Shown here: positions 1 through 11,740 of the stretch, one piece after another
How positions within the stretch are numbered: position 1 is the first letter of the stretch
Layout: the number at the start of each line of letters is the position of its first letter
Assembly: GCF_040802235.1 (NCBI RefSeq)
Contig: NC_133163.1
Span: forward strand, 66,568,001-66,632,000
Length of the DNA stretch: 64,000 nucleotides
Reading direction: 5' to 3'
DNA from: Manis javanica
Lineage: Eukaryota > Chordata > Mammalia > Pholidota > Manidae
The notes under the pieces: generated by a model
Seen by the model: only the letters and a program-made list of their open reading frames with translations
Told to the model about the DNA's origin: nothing
Database searches by the model: none
Position numbers and translations under genes: made by a program

Positions 1-189
1 CTACCTTTAAATTCTGGATCCCAAAGCGAACAATGGACTCTTAGTCAATTATAGCACCAGAAATATACCCTCTGCTTTTGTATAATATAGTCCTTAACTT
101 AAAGAGACATCTAGGCTATCCTGTAGTTAGATCTATTAATATTAAGAGGGCTGTAAGAAAGCAGGCAATGGGTGATGTTGCAAATGTGA

Positions 190-925
190 TTATTTTACTC
201 TTTTTATTGTCATAAAATATATATAACATAAAATTTGCCATTTTCACCATTTTAAGTGTACATTGTAGTGGCATCAACTATATTCACAGTGTTTTGCAAC
301 TATCACCACTATCTGTTTCCAAAATTTTTTCTCACCCTGAAGAAAAACTCTGTACCCATTAAGCAATAACTCCTCATTCCTCCCTTCCCAACCCCTCATA
401 ACCCCCAATCTACTGTCTCTATGAATTTTCTATCCTAGATACTGCATGAAAGTGAAATCATACAATATTTCTTCTTTTGTGCCTGGCTTCTTCACTTAGC
501 TTAATGTTTTCAAGTTTCATCCATGTTGTAATATGGACCAGAACTTCATTCTTTTTTGTGGTTAAATAACATTTCATTGTATGTACATACCATTTTTGTT
601 TATCCATTTTTCTGTTAAGGTACATTTGGATTGTTTCTATCTTTTGGCTATTGTGAATAATGCTACTTTGAGCACTGGTACACAAGTATTAGTTCAAGTT
701 CTTGTTTTCAATTATTTCAGATTATTTTGAACTGCAGGTCATATGGCAAATTTATGTTTAACTTTTTGAGGAACGGCCAAACATTTCCACAACTACAACA
801 TGTTGCATTCCTAACAGCATTGTATAAAAGCTGCAGTTCTCCATACCCCCACAACACTTATTATTTTCCCCTTTTTAAAAAATTATAGCAATTCTAGCTG
901 GGGTGAAGTGGTGCAAATGTGATTC
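190..925 (-). mobile_element. Old L1 fragment, 3' end of ORF2 plus 3' UTR
   Basis: The minus strand encodes a decayed L1 ORF2 C-terminus (about 458-685) with the familiar order of a tryptophan-rich KWYVHTM block followed by TTWMKLENIKLSE, matching the end of mammalian L1 ORF2. Below it, at about 190-430, lies the typical old L1M 3' UTR, rich in runs like aaatttgccatttt read on the plus strand. Many substitutions and no long ORF mark it as an ancient copy. The subfamily is not assigned. Confidence 0.8.
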
Positions 926-2089
926 TCAACCTTTTAATTTTGAGGCCATAGGAATATCAATTTCTAAATACCCATACTATCCATTGATCTGAATTTTCTG
1001 TCATAGACTCTTCTAACAAATTGACATTTGGACTAATATCCCTCTTTATTTAGATAACACCTAAATTACTTAACTGATATAGACAAAATTTAATTTGGTA
1101 ATGGTATGGCATTTATCTTGTCATATCCATGGTGAAGTATAAAGATTTATACATTAATGTTTTAATTATAAAGATAAATGTCTTTTTCAATACCTGTAGA
1201 TGAAGCTATCTCAGAAACATGGGACTAAGACAATTATAAATGCTTAAGAATCTGCATGCATAATGTCATAGTAGAATTCATTTTAGAATAGCATTAACAA
1301 TATTAATTTGTCTTCCATTTTAAAGTTTTGCTTCAAGTTTCTGCAGTAATTACATTATACTACAGCACCTAAGCTATGTAGGACCACATACTATCACTGA
1401 CCTATTACCTTTTATTTAGTTAGTTATATCAGTCAATAGATATTAATCAATAGATAGTTCCATCTATCTAGTTCAGCTGATACAGAATGCAGATATTTAG
1501 GCCACAATGCACACTCAGTACTTATATATTCCTGATAGCTTTGCGCAAACCATTCTAAGCCACAGGCATATATCCTACTCAGAAATTCCCTAAATGGATG
1601 ATATTAATTATAAGAAGTTACAGAAAGGAAGGGAAATTAACCTTCATTACTAAGTTTTTAAAGAGGAAAATAATAGTAGTTTGATGACCTAGAAATCCTT
1701 CTGATTGATTTGGCATCACTGCTTCCCTGGATGACTGGGGACTTGATGTCTGTCACTTTGAATATGAGGTACCAAAAGCTTTGGATAGATGAAAATTTCC
1801 ATTGTTTTAATTTCAAGCACTGGCCCCTACTTCAAGCCTTTGGAGCCTGAACAGTTTTCCCAGAGAGGGAGGAGTAGGGCTAATGACCAGGCTTGGCTCT
1901 CAGTGTCCCTGCAACAAGTAAGGACTTGTCCCCCTCCGCACACTCTCCCAGGTTCTGACAAGCCCACTCAAGTTTATAATGCAGGACTTAGAAAACGATT
2001 AAATGGAACATATGATTACTTGAAAGAAGAATCATACTTTGGATACCACCGAGAGAACTCTTGTCTCCCTCCTCAGACCTGTGGTCTTT
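926..2089. other. AT-rich intergenic DNA, no gene seen
   Basis: No exon-like ORF with splice signals, RNA gene or recognisable young repeat is visible. The 141-codon ORF that begins at 1789 overlaps L2-like sequence at its end and resembles no family I know. Confidence 0.5.
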
Positions 2090-2215
2090 GTTCCACCTCC
2101 CTACAGATTGTAAACTCCTCAAGGACAGCAAAAAGCCCATCAATCACACTATTTCTTTTCTCTAATATCACAATCAATATGAAAAGATACTTAATGAAAA
2201 TTGAATATGGTTAAT
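2090..2215 (+). repeat. L2 fragment (3' end)
   Basis: The stretch around attgtaaactcctcaaggac is the hallmark of the L2 3' region (consensus like attgtaagctccttgagggc). Divergence is high, as expected for L2. Borders are approximate. Confidence 0.5.
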
Positions 2216-2324
2216 AAAACTTTAGGTATAAAATAATAGGACTTAGCCAGAGTTTTATTTAACAGAGATTCACAATACCCTTACCTTGCTCCCAGGCATC
2301 ATTCTTGGTGCCAGATTCTACAAA

Positions 2325-2490
2325 GAGTAACTTACTTAATCCTACAGCAATTCTATGAAGGAGGTCACATTATTATCCCTATTTTATAGACTGTGAGACT
2401 GAAACACTTGCCATACAGCATGCAATTAGAAGAGTCAGCATTATAAGTCAAGGCAGTTGGTGCTAGAATCCATGCTCTTGACCACTAGAC
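2325..2490 (-). repeat. MIR SINE
   Basis: The reverse complement follows the MIR order. A 5' part like 'tctagtggtcaagagcatgg' is followed by the complement of tatccctattttatagactg, which corresponds to the MIR core 'cctcatctgtaaaatgggg'. It is an old, diverged copy. Confidence 0.7.
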
Positions 2491-2664
2491 TTGCTGTTGA
2501 GATTACAGCTAGGAGGCAGGGAGGCTGGGCTGTCTGCCCAGATCCACCTAGTCTCATTATTTCAGGAGCAGTCACCTTCTTGACTGCAAAAATGAGACAG
2601 AAGTGCTCAGAAAATGTCAAGATCTACAAACAAAGTGAAAAAAATAAAATAAAATTGAACTTGT

Positions 2665-2835
2665 AATCAGGAGATTTGGGTGGTGGTTTAGCTTTGTCTC
2701 TAGCTTGGCATTTTATTTAGGTCAGGGTTCCACATTTTCTGGGCCTCAGCTTTCTCATCTGTAATGCAGGGACATCTCCAAATGAGATTATGGATATGAA
2801 ATTTCTGCTAAAATATAAAGCACTACATAAATATA
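2665..2835 (+). repeat. MIR SINE
   Basis: Plus-strand MIR core: tctgggcctcagctttctc then atctgtaatgcaggg, followed by a 3' part that ends near aaagcactacataaatata. It lies about 180 bp from an oppositely oriented MIR. Confidence 0.75.
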
Positions 2836-3424
2836 AGATACTAAGAGGGGTTTTTTTTAAAGAGCCACCTTAAATTTTAAGAAAATGGAGTGTAAACTTA
2901 ATAAAATTCCCCCAAAATGTATTTTTAACCTCCCATAAACCTATGGTTAGCTTTTAGAAAACCTACTTGTTATAGCTGTGTTGATCTCATCAACCTCTTC
3001 ACCACTGTGAGGTCTCAGGATCCAAGAAGTTTGTAAATAAAGATTGAATAGCTTTGTTTTTAGAGACAGTGTTTCAAAACAATGTGCCTATTACTATCCA
3101 ATTATATAAACCTGCTTCATTATATCAGTATCAAGGCCCAAGAACAGATTACAGAGATGATTAAAAATATGCTTCAAATGCCAGAACAAGTTCTTTCCTC
3201 AAGAAATGATTCTTTGTTTAATGAGATTAATGGGCTGCCCAGCTGCTAACATATGTGAGAGCGTTTGGGTATAAAGTAGGATGGTTTGCACAATGTGAAG
3301 CTGATTCTATATCCCTAAGAAACTAGGGACAACAATTATTTACTACTGTAGTTTATGTACCTGGTACTATAGTAGGTACAACAGTGAATAAGACACAACC
3401 CCTGTCCTTAGGAAGCTTAAAGTC

Positions 3425-4300
3425 TAGTGTGGTGGTTCTGAATTTGGCTCCACATTATAATCATCTGGAATACTTATTATAAAAATCAGTGTCTACTATG
3501 GAAAGCAATATGGCAGTACCTCAAAAAAATAAAAATAGAAATACCAGACAACCCAGTAACCCCACTTCTAGGAGTTTATCCACAAAAAACAAAATCTCTG
3601 ATTTTGTTTTTGAAAAGATATATGCACCCTTATGGTTCTTGCAGCACTATTTACAGTAGCCAAGATATGGAAGCAATCAAAGTGTCCATCAATAGATGAA
3701 TGGATACATATATACAATAGAATATTACTCAGCCATAAAAAATAAAGAAATCCTGCCATTTGCAACAGCATGGATGGATCTACAGAGTGTTATGCTCAGT
3801 GAAATAAGCCAGGCAGAGAGAGACAAATGCCATGTGATCTCACTTACATGTGGAATCTAAAAAAAAGCAAAACAAAATGAACGAAATAGCAGTAGACTCA
3901 CAGACATTGAGAGGTGACTTTTGGTTACCACAGGAGAGTGACTCAGGTGGGGGGGAAGGGTTGAGGGGTATTAAGAGGCATAAATTCTCAATCATAATAT
4001 GTTAGTTAAGCTGATGAAAGTACAGCATAGAGAATATAGTCAATGGTTCTGTAACATCTTTCTAAGTTGACAGTAACTGCACTAGTTGGGGTGAGGATTT
4101 AATAATGTATATAACTGTTTAATCACTATGTCACATACTTGAAACCAATATAGTATTGTATATCAACTATACTTTAATTTTTAAAAATCATAACAAACAA
4201 ACAAAACAGTATCTAGGCCTTACCCAAACCAATTAAAATAAAAACCTCTACAGATAGGAATCTGAATTTTTTTTTAAGTTCTCAGGTTGACTCCAAAGTA
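3425..4300 (+). repeat. MER5A-like hAT-Charlie element split by an L1
   Basis: The left part (about 3425-3495) starts gtggttctgaatttggctcc and reads like the MER5A end (ggttctcaacctggctgc). The right part (about 4201-4300) resumes with tatctaggccttacccaaacc and closes with an inverted match near aagttctcaggttgactcc. The two halves are contiguous parts of one nonautonomous hAT element, separated by the L1 at 3496-4200. Confidence 0.65.
3496..4200 (+). mobile_element. 5'-truncated L1 inserted into MER5A
   Basis: The sequence reads as the L1 ORF2 C-terminus (gccaagatatggaagcaa, then tcaatagatgaatggata, then atgctcagtgaaataagcc) followed by a 3' UTR and an A-rich tail. Flanking 15-mers, aaaaatcagtgtcta at 3481-3495 and acaaaacagtatcta at 4201-4215, agree at 12 of 15 positions and look like a decayed target-site duplication. 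The reading frame is broken. Confidence 0.8.
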
Positions 4301-4584
4301 AAACCAGAATAGAAAAACCCTGTGTAGTTGGAAAGAAAACAGAATTAAAAGGTTATTATGGTACAAAGGAATAACTCCTATGTTTTGGGTAACAAATGAA
4401 ATCTCCAATCCAGCTTTCACCAGTTTTCCCAGCTGAGTCCTACAGAAAGGTGTTAAACATATATAAAGAAGAAGGGTAGTACAAAAGAGGAAGCAGAAGT
4501 GTAAAAGCCCCAGAGGGAAAGAGCACATAGTGCTATAAAGCAGCTTGACTAGAACTTGAATATGCATATAAGTCATCTAATGCT

Positions 4585-4645
4585 TTCCTTAAAAAGCCAC
4601 CTCTGATTCAGTAAATCTGGAGGAGGGCTGAGATTCTGCGGATGC
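4585..4645 (+). repeat. Possible second hAT-Charlie (MER5-type) fragment
   Basis: tctgattcagtaaatctgg followed by ctgagattctgcg is typical of the central part of MER5-type elements. It is short and lacks both ends. Confidence 0.4.
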
Positions 4646-7194
4646 CAGGGGATCCATTGATGCTGGTGCAGAGCAAGAAAAGAGGATATTTGGAGCATAT
4701 GTGTGAGAAGCAGACATGGCCAAGATGAATTGAGAAGGTCATTGAGGCCTAGATTCTGAAAGCCCCTTCTAGAGAGTTTGGACTTAATCCTAGATTTTAT
4801 CTGGAAGGTGTTAGGGAGCCACCAAAAGGTCTTAAGCCAAAGAGTAATAGATTAGAAAGATGTCTCTATCTCTGACAGAGAGGTCAAAACTGGAGGTGAA
4901 TGGCCCAGTTGGACACTGCTGCAGCAATCCCAGAACAGACGCTGTGGCCTGCACTAAGGAAATGCATGTGGGGATGGAGTAAAGTGGACAGACTTGTACT
5001 GTACATTCTGCTAATTGAGGGGTTGAGGGTCAGGGGAAAGTTGAGAATGGGGAAACACTCAAGACTAAACTCCCAGGAACAGTGCCCAAAACATGCAGCA
5101 AAGCCATCCAGACCAGGAGGAGTCTGTCGCTGGTGTTCCCTATGTCAGTAAATGCTACCAACTGCCACTGGCACGGAGCCCAAATGCCAGCAACTTGGTT
5201 TCCCTGCAGTTGCTACTACTACCAACGCCACTTCTGTATCATGTCTCGATCACTTGGAAGCTCTGCCAACACCAACATCATGAAATGGACGCTCCATTCA
5301 GAGCCTGTTCATTGCCATTGCTCACTTCCAAATGTAATCTTGCATGAGGGTATATAATAGGCATGCGTGCATCCTAGCTGCAAAGGAGGTTGGGAAACTG
5401 AGTTCTGATTTCTACGTGGGAGGGAAAAGGATAGTCATTGTGGGAATTGCCCTAAATACAAAAACTATTCAGAAAATGATGCCCACAGAATTTTACCTGA
5501 AGAGCTTTTCCAAGCAATTAGCTTCAGGAAGTGAAGCAAAATTGCATTGTGCTGAGGAGTGACTGAGAGGTGAGAATACAGATGCTCTGTGAGTAGCAAC
5601 TCTTAAATTTAGAGAATTAAGGAGTAATTCCCCCTCCTTCTCACAAAAAGTAACTCTCTCACATTCTATCAATTAGAGATTAATTTGTGTTAAGGTACTG
5701 CTATTAAAATGCAAATATAACTTTTAAGAAGTGTAAGTTTCATTCACAAATTAGTGGGAATTACTGTAATCAGCTTCACACCCAGCAGAGGGAAGCTAAA
5801 CACAGTACTCAGAACGTTAGACTTTTGACTGTGGCCTAGAGAAAGGAAACCTGAATTGGAGGTCAAGCCTAGAGCAAATTTTGGAGAAGGCAGCATAATA
5901 CATGTGTAGGGAAGTGCTATTAAGAGAGAAAGGAGACAGAAGTATTCTGAAAAGAAGAGTCTAAGAAAAATTTTGCTTAGACGTGGTATAGCCCTGAAAA
6001 ATCCATTTTATACCAATTGTTTGGGAAGATCTTATCTTCTTTCCAGTTAAGGCCAGTCTCCCCAGTTTAGTTCAGGTTTTCAAGGAGGTGGCTCCCCTCC
6101 AAGTCCTGTCCTTCCCCTATTGGGCCCAGGGAATGGTGACATCCTAAGTGTTACTTTGCCCTGGGCTGCTACACCACCTGCTATGGTTCCCCTACACCCA
6201 CACATTTGTAAATAGGATAAAACTTTCTCAGGTTATCATATTTAGACTGTGTTATTTGATTGCTGGTGGCACCCTGGCTGATACAGTCAATGTGATAAAA
6301 TAATTTATGTTTTAAAATAACATTTAATATCTTCTTTTCAAAATAATGTATTTGTTTGTGGTATTTACTTATGGATTTCAATTATTATAAAAATTATAAC
6401 AATTATTATAAAAATAATCCCCACAATATTTCTTGGTAGAAAGATAGGAAAGAATAATTTTAAAAAGAGAATAAAATCACAACTCCCATACAAATATAAA
6501 ACCAACATGAATCAAGGATTTTTATTTTATTCATATTTTACTCAGTAAGGAAGGAACCAGTAATATATAGTGAACAGTTCAAAAGAGAGTTCAAGTCTCC
6601 CACATGCAGAATTCCACATATTTCATGCTGATACTGCCTACTCAAGGAGGTGGATCATAACATCCCATCTCTTGAGCATGGGCTATGTTTAGTAGTTTGC
6701 TCCTATGAGAAACACACTCACTGGTCCAAACTCAATAAGTTGACATGGAGACAAAGAGAACAGCAGAGCGAGGTTTTAATGACGGTCTTGCAAGATTGGG
6801 TGTCTAGTGGGCATGCACACCTGGGGCAGTTGGCACAAGTCATTTTCCTAGTGCGCAAGTCCCTCCCCTAGTTCCTCATTGGCTGAGTACTACAGGGTTC
6901 ACATTCTTTCCCGGATGTCACCTAAGCCAGTTATATCCATATTAGGCTTTCTCTTACATTTGTCTTATTCCATTGGTAGGTTTAAAACTTCTTTCTCTTC
7001 TCAAACAGGTATAGCCAGGTCCTTATCAATTCCCACCCCCCACTGTCAGCCTGAGCAGCTACCTAGTAAGTTTTCCACTACGTGGTCCTTTGTTAACACA
7101 TTACTGTTAAAATGTTTAAACCTCCTGGTGGGAATAAATCACATTTAGGTTTTATGCTTTTTCTAACACTCCCAAAGAGTAAGTTATAGAAATG
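4646..7194. other. Intergenic DNA, no gene recognised
   Basis: About 4720-5080 resembles an old dispersed repeat of the 'agggagccacc...aagg' type that I cannot name. The short ORFs at 4900-5562 overlap one another in several frames and match nothing I recognise. The remainder is AT-rich with no structure I can name. A CTCF-like stretch, cccagcagagggaag, begins near 5781. Confidence 0.4.
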
Positions 7195-7745
7195 GAACGA
7201 AGGTGTAACTTTACAGTGGAGAAATTAGGCAAATAGCCAGGTGATCAAGGTTAACATCAGCAGTAATAAGACCTGTTGACAGACTGTACCCTTGATAGAA
7301 TGTGATAAGAATGGCACTTTACCTTTGTGATCTTCCTCCAAAAGCCATAATCCCAGTCTAATCATGGGAAAAGCAGCAGATTTCAATAGAAGGGCATCCT
7401 ATAATATACATGAGCAGTACTCCTCAAAACTGTCAAGGTCACCCAAAACAAGGAAAGTCTGAGAAACTGACACAGCCTAAGGAAACATTATGACTAAAGG
7501 TAATGTGGTATCCGGATGGGATCCAGAAAATGGATTTAAAGAAAAACTAATGAAATTTGAGTAAAGTATGGAGTTTAATTAATTAACCAATGCTGGTTTC
7601 TTAGCTGCAGCAAACATACCATAGTAATCTGAGATGTTAATAATAGGGGAAATTGGGTGAGGAGCATGTGGTAACTCTGTGTACTGTCTTGCAACTTTTA
7701 TGTAAATCTAGATCTATCCTAAAATTTAAAATTTACTTTTTAAAA
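7195..7745 (+). mobile_element. Old L1M 3' UTR fragment
   Basis: It contains the recurring old L1 3'-end order: ctcaaaactgtcaaggtcac, then tggtatccggatgggatcc, then gttaataataggggaaattg and ctgtcttgcaactttt, ending in an A-rich stretch. The same order recurs at 55100-55575. No ORF is present. Confidence 0.6.
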
Positions 7746-9205
7746 AGAGAGAATTCAAGATGCTGTATGTTTATACTCAGGTAAGGAATGCTGAAATGAA
7801 TTTACAAATGGAAGCAAAACTGGCAAATCCAGTTAATATCCACAGAATAATAATCAAATTTTTTATTTTAATGGACAGGAATGATTTGCATACTATTAGT
7901 GTTCAAAAAGTTAACTTCTGTTTCTACAGGGCTATGAGACAGCCTAGTCAAAGACATCCCGTTTAGCCCCATGGGGCCAGGAAATCCCCAGAGGCTCCAA
8001 CATTCCATTAAAAGGATATCTAGAAATCTCTTTTGCCCATTTCAAAATCCTTCACAATTTTTTTCTACAAAGGACGCAGGCATCAAAATTTAAAAAGCCA
8101 TTAGAACAGGCTGGCCTGACTTGATAAAAAGGCTAACAAAAGTATACAAATATTCAAAAGGTTATGCAATGTTGTGCTAAGTTATCACAATACTATGAAT
8201 GGAAAAACCAAAGATCAAGATAATTTATCAGCCTTTGCTATGGAAACCTTTAGAGTTAAAAAGGTTAAAAACACTTTAGAGTTAAAACACTTGCTATATT
8301 ATGTTGCCTAGGCAACATACCAGCAAATGGTACAGTAATAAAATTAGAAAAAAAGCAAATTGAATAAAAATCAATATCAAGCTCCAAACTAAATTCCATC
8401 CCCTACTTGGTCATGCAAACCATTCATGTTAAAGATAGGCTCAGCCTTTAGGTGGGAATTAATCTTTTCCCAGAACTCATAATTCTGTAGGGAGTGGCAT
8501 CAACTGCATTAACACTCATGCCCTTGGTTTCTACCCATTTAAGAGAAGGCTCCACGACAAAATACATGGTTGTGACTTGGAACATTTGCTCTTGGACTTT
8601 TTTATTTCAGGTTCTTATTTAAATCTGTTATTTCCTCTTTCCTCATAGTCTTAATGCATGTGACAAGTGTTATTAAGCCAGAATTCACATGGGTCTTTCA
8701 CACCTCAGTTGTAGATGCCCTGGTTGAAGAGGGACTATCATCTCTCACAGTAAATTAATAAAGAACCTTCTGGATATGACCTGGTATCCCATGCTTGGCC
8801 AGGGAAAAAGGGGGTTGATCATGCCCTATGTGAGAATTCCCAATCTTTGTCATAGCAATATTTCTCACTATAAATGAATAAATTAGTATTCTGGTTCTGC
8901 CCCAAATCATGTGCATTTTAATTAGTGTGAACCAATTTCTCAGAACCTGATCACCATTATAAGCACTGAAAAAAATAAAAGCTTTGAGCTTTGAACTGGG
9001 CAGGGGGTTAGATCTCTTCCAGCCTTCCCTAAAATGAAACATCTGCTTCCTTCCAGGTGCACCTCTACAATTAACATACCCCCATGCAAGGCTCATTTCA
9101 GAGCTAAGTCTTAGGAAAACCTCTGCTTATTATGAAACAGTTTAGTTTCTTTCTCTTTCCTTTCTTCTTTACAATCAAGAAACAGCATCAATTGTAAATA
9201 ATCTT
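7746..9205. other. Intergenic DNA upstream of DTD2
   Basis: No gene or identifiable repeat is seen. The only notable element is the 18-bp palindrome at 8301-8318, listed separately. Confidence 0.5.
8301..8318. promoter_or_regulatory. Candidate RFX X-box palindrome
   Basis: The 18-bp perfect palindrome atgttgcctaggcaacat contains GTTGCCTAGGCAAC. This fits the full inverted-repeat RFX consensus GTTRCCNNGGYAAC at every fixed position. It lies about 3.1 kb upstream of the DTD2 start codon. Seen: the motif. Known: RFX-family proteins bind such X-boxes. Inferred: any regulatory role here. Confidence 0.5.
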
Positions 9206-9410
9206 TGAGAAGTGGTTCTCAAATTTTTCATGTTTGCGAAATATTTCTGAATGTTAAAATTTGGGACAGCCAACTTGAGGGAATTAAACAACTTAAAACA
9301 ACTCTAAATCAATCATTGTACTACCTCAGAGGGCCTAAAATGCATTCGTAATTAACCCACTATCCATATGGTCCCCTTTCAGGACTGTAACTGTTTGAGA
9401 ACTATTCCTG
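9206..9410. repeat. Possible old hAT-type DNA transposon relic
   Basis: Outer sequences gtggttctcaaattttt and ctgtttgagaactatt form an imperfect terminal inverted repeat about 200 bp apart, the layout of small nonautonomous hAT elements. The family is not assigned. Confidence 0.4.
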
Positions 9411-11199
9411 CCCAGACAGTGGTTTCTTATACACTCAGAAGACAAAGCTCTCTTATGTTCCCGTGAACCACCATCTTTATCTAGAGCCAACTTAATGCTG
9501 TGTTTTGCTTTTTAATTCTAGAAATTGTACAATGTGCTGCATCTCAACATTAGATATGTGGACCTAATTGTTTTATAACAAAAATTAAAGCTATGTGTCT
9601 GTGAAAATTTTGTTGCATACTGTATCATCTCAACACTCCAGTCAAAAGTCACTATCTTGTTTTCAACTTCTCCATTGCAACTTACTGATATAATTCTATT
9701 TATATACTCTTAATGCTTTATTTTTTCATATCTTAATATTTTATTGTAAAATGTGTATGTCTTGCCTTCTTAAATTGTTTGTGGAATGAGACTAAATGTT
9801 CAGGAAATAAATACAGAACTTACTCTCTTACTGCCCTCTACAGGTAGAAGGAAATAAGAAGCGTGCCCCACCTATTACTACCAATAGTAATGTCCTGAGA
9901 TCCTCACCCAATAGGAAACTTTAAAGTAATTGGTGATCTTTGAGATGCTAACCGTTACCAACCAGACTCCATGTATTCACAAGAAAGATTTCCCAATTTG
10001 CTAAAGTCTTTTCTCTGTGAAAAGATCTTTAGGAACAATGTACCCTATTTTCAAAAGAGCTCCCTGTCTTGTGTACCCAAATACAAAAGGACATCAAAGT
10101 CCTCTCTTATTCTGGGTCAAGGCTAAGGACCTCTGTGTCAAAGTTCCTTCTAGCCTTGTAAAGTTTGAGTCTGGAAGTGAAAAAGAAAAGTGACTCAATA
10201 GTTATGACACAAAGGTACAGACAATGCAACTTGTCTGTGCTTTGCAGACAAATTTCAACAAATGTAGAAACCTCTGCAATGCAGCAATTGGAGATAATGT
10301 GAGATTTTGCTTTGCATTTTTACAAAAAGTGTAATGCATTCCACAATATAACTGGCAAACAGGTGGCTTCAATTTTGTGTAGAAAGGACCATTGATTATG
10401 CATGGATTATTTTCTTCAGTTACACTACTTTGTATGAATAGCAACACTTCAAGTGATGTCATCTTCTAAAATAACAGACCCAAATGTATAGGCATATTGT
10501 GCCAACTGAGCCCAAATCAATGACCTGGGTAATGCAATCAGGGTGACACTATTATTCCTCATCTAAACCCTCCAAGTCCACAGAAAAATAATGCTAATCT
10601 GATGAATGTTCAATGAATACATTATGTGGGAAAGAAAATCAAGCCCTTGTTCAATTTTATGTACATTCTAACATGTACTTACAGGGAACACATAACAGAA
10701 CTTAATATCATTAGGTGTATCAGAATACATCATTTTATTTTTGTATTAGTAGCAGGTAAAAAAAAATAACAATCACGTACTTTCTTGGATAAGAATATTT
10801 TTAGCAAAGATGATTTCTTAAAGGATTGACCTTCAAATGTGTATCCACACAGCATATCAATACCCTTCTGCGACTGCGGGACCAGAATGATTTATAGCAT
10901 TCCTGATAGAAGAGGCAGCATTACTTAATCGACTGGGTTAAGAAAATTTTTTAAAGACAGCTTTTCGTTCCATCTTCGCCTGTTTTGTGATTCAGTTTTT
11001 TCATTCTACTTATCTGTCTTCACAACGGGAATAATACGGACTTCAGCAGATTAAAATTTTTTCAACATCTGGAAACAAGCTTTTTGAACTGAAAAATATT
11101 TCTTTAAAAGGCACGTAGGGAAGAGATTCAATCTTTCTCCCTGTTGGAAACTACACTCACCGCCCTCTACAGCTGGGAGGTTCTGCATAGAGGTTAGTA
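9411..11199. other. Intergenic DNA just upstream of DTD2
   Basis: AT-rich sequence without recognisable genes. The ORF at 10202-10462 (minus, 86 codons) has no family resemblance or splice context. GC content rises sharply after about 11150 towards the DTD2 CpG island. Confidence 0.5.
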
Positions 11200-11740
11200 C
11201 ACTTGTCGCTTAAGACCGCACATCCGGGTCACCCGAGAGCTCGGCAGAGGCCCCGCCCTTCTGGGGCGGGGCCAGGGCCATCAGGCCGTCCCTCCGCCGC
11301 GCCGCTTGCCCCGGGTCCACCCTGCGCGCTGTGGGCGGAGCGTGCGTGGAGTGTGGTCTGAGCCGGTCGAGTCGCCGCGCTCGGTGGAGTCATGGCTGAG
11401 TGTGGCCGGGCATCTCAGGCTCGCGCGCTCCTGCAGCAATGCCTGCATGCCCGGCTGCAAGTACACCCAGCCGAGGGGGACGCTGCGCCGCAGTGGGTGG
11501 AGGTAACGTCAGCCGCACAGCTCCCTTTATCTTCCTGCTCGCCGGGGCGGTTGTTTCGGGGTTGACTCCAGGACTTGGCCCCCCCACACACACCCCTTGC
11601 TGGGCTCCCTGCACGTGCGGTGGGCAGCGCGGGACTTCCGGCTGATCTGCCCGCCCTGCCCACAGTGGGCTGCCTAACTTCACTTGTATACTGAGCTCTG
11701 CACCGCGGGCGCCGGGGCCTTCTCCCCTCGGACTTACTGC
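11200..11740 (+). promoter_or_regulatory. DTD2: CpG island promoter of DTD2
   Basis: This is a GC- and CpG-rich block in AT-rich surroundings, covering the 5' UTR, coding exon 1 and the start of intron 1. No TATA box is obvious. Two GC boxes of opposite orientation, ccccgccc and ggggcggggc, face each other at about 11252-11273 and form a short inverted repeat suited to SP1/KLF binding. The layout is that of a housekeeping-type promoter. The transcription start is not fixed by sequence alone but should lie between about 11270 and 11380. Confidence 0.75.
11392..11502 (+). CDS. DTD2: DTD2 coding exon 1 (residues 1-37)
   Basis: The exon starts at an ATG in good context (G at -3, G at +4) and encodes 37 residues: MAECGRAS, then [15 protein letters not shown], ending QWVE just before the donor GAG|gtaacg. 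The ORF continues to no useful length in the intron. The sequence matches what I know of the vertebrate D-aminoacyl-tRNA deacylase 2 N-terminus, an alpha-helical leader before the DTD fold. The exon ends in phase 0 and joins exon 2 at 14591. The exon is CpG-rich, and residues 4-8 and 24-32 are the parts I expect to vary most between mammals. Confidence 0.93.

Noticed and set aside
1789-2214. 141-codon ORF as a possible gene
   Set aside because: No recognisable domain, no splice context, and its 3' part overlaps an L2 fragment.
1-11200. GPR33, the next gene upstream of DTD2 in human
   Set aside because: No receptor-like ORF or decayed copy is visible. The expected distance of about 25 kb places it outside the window.
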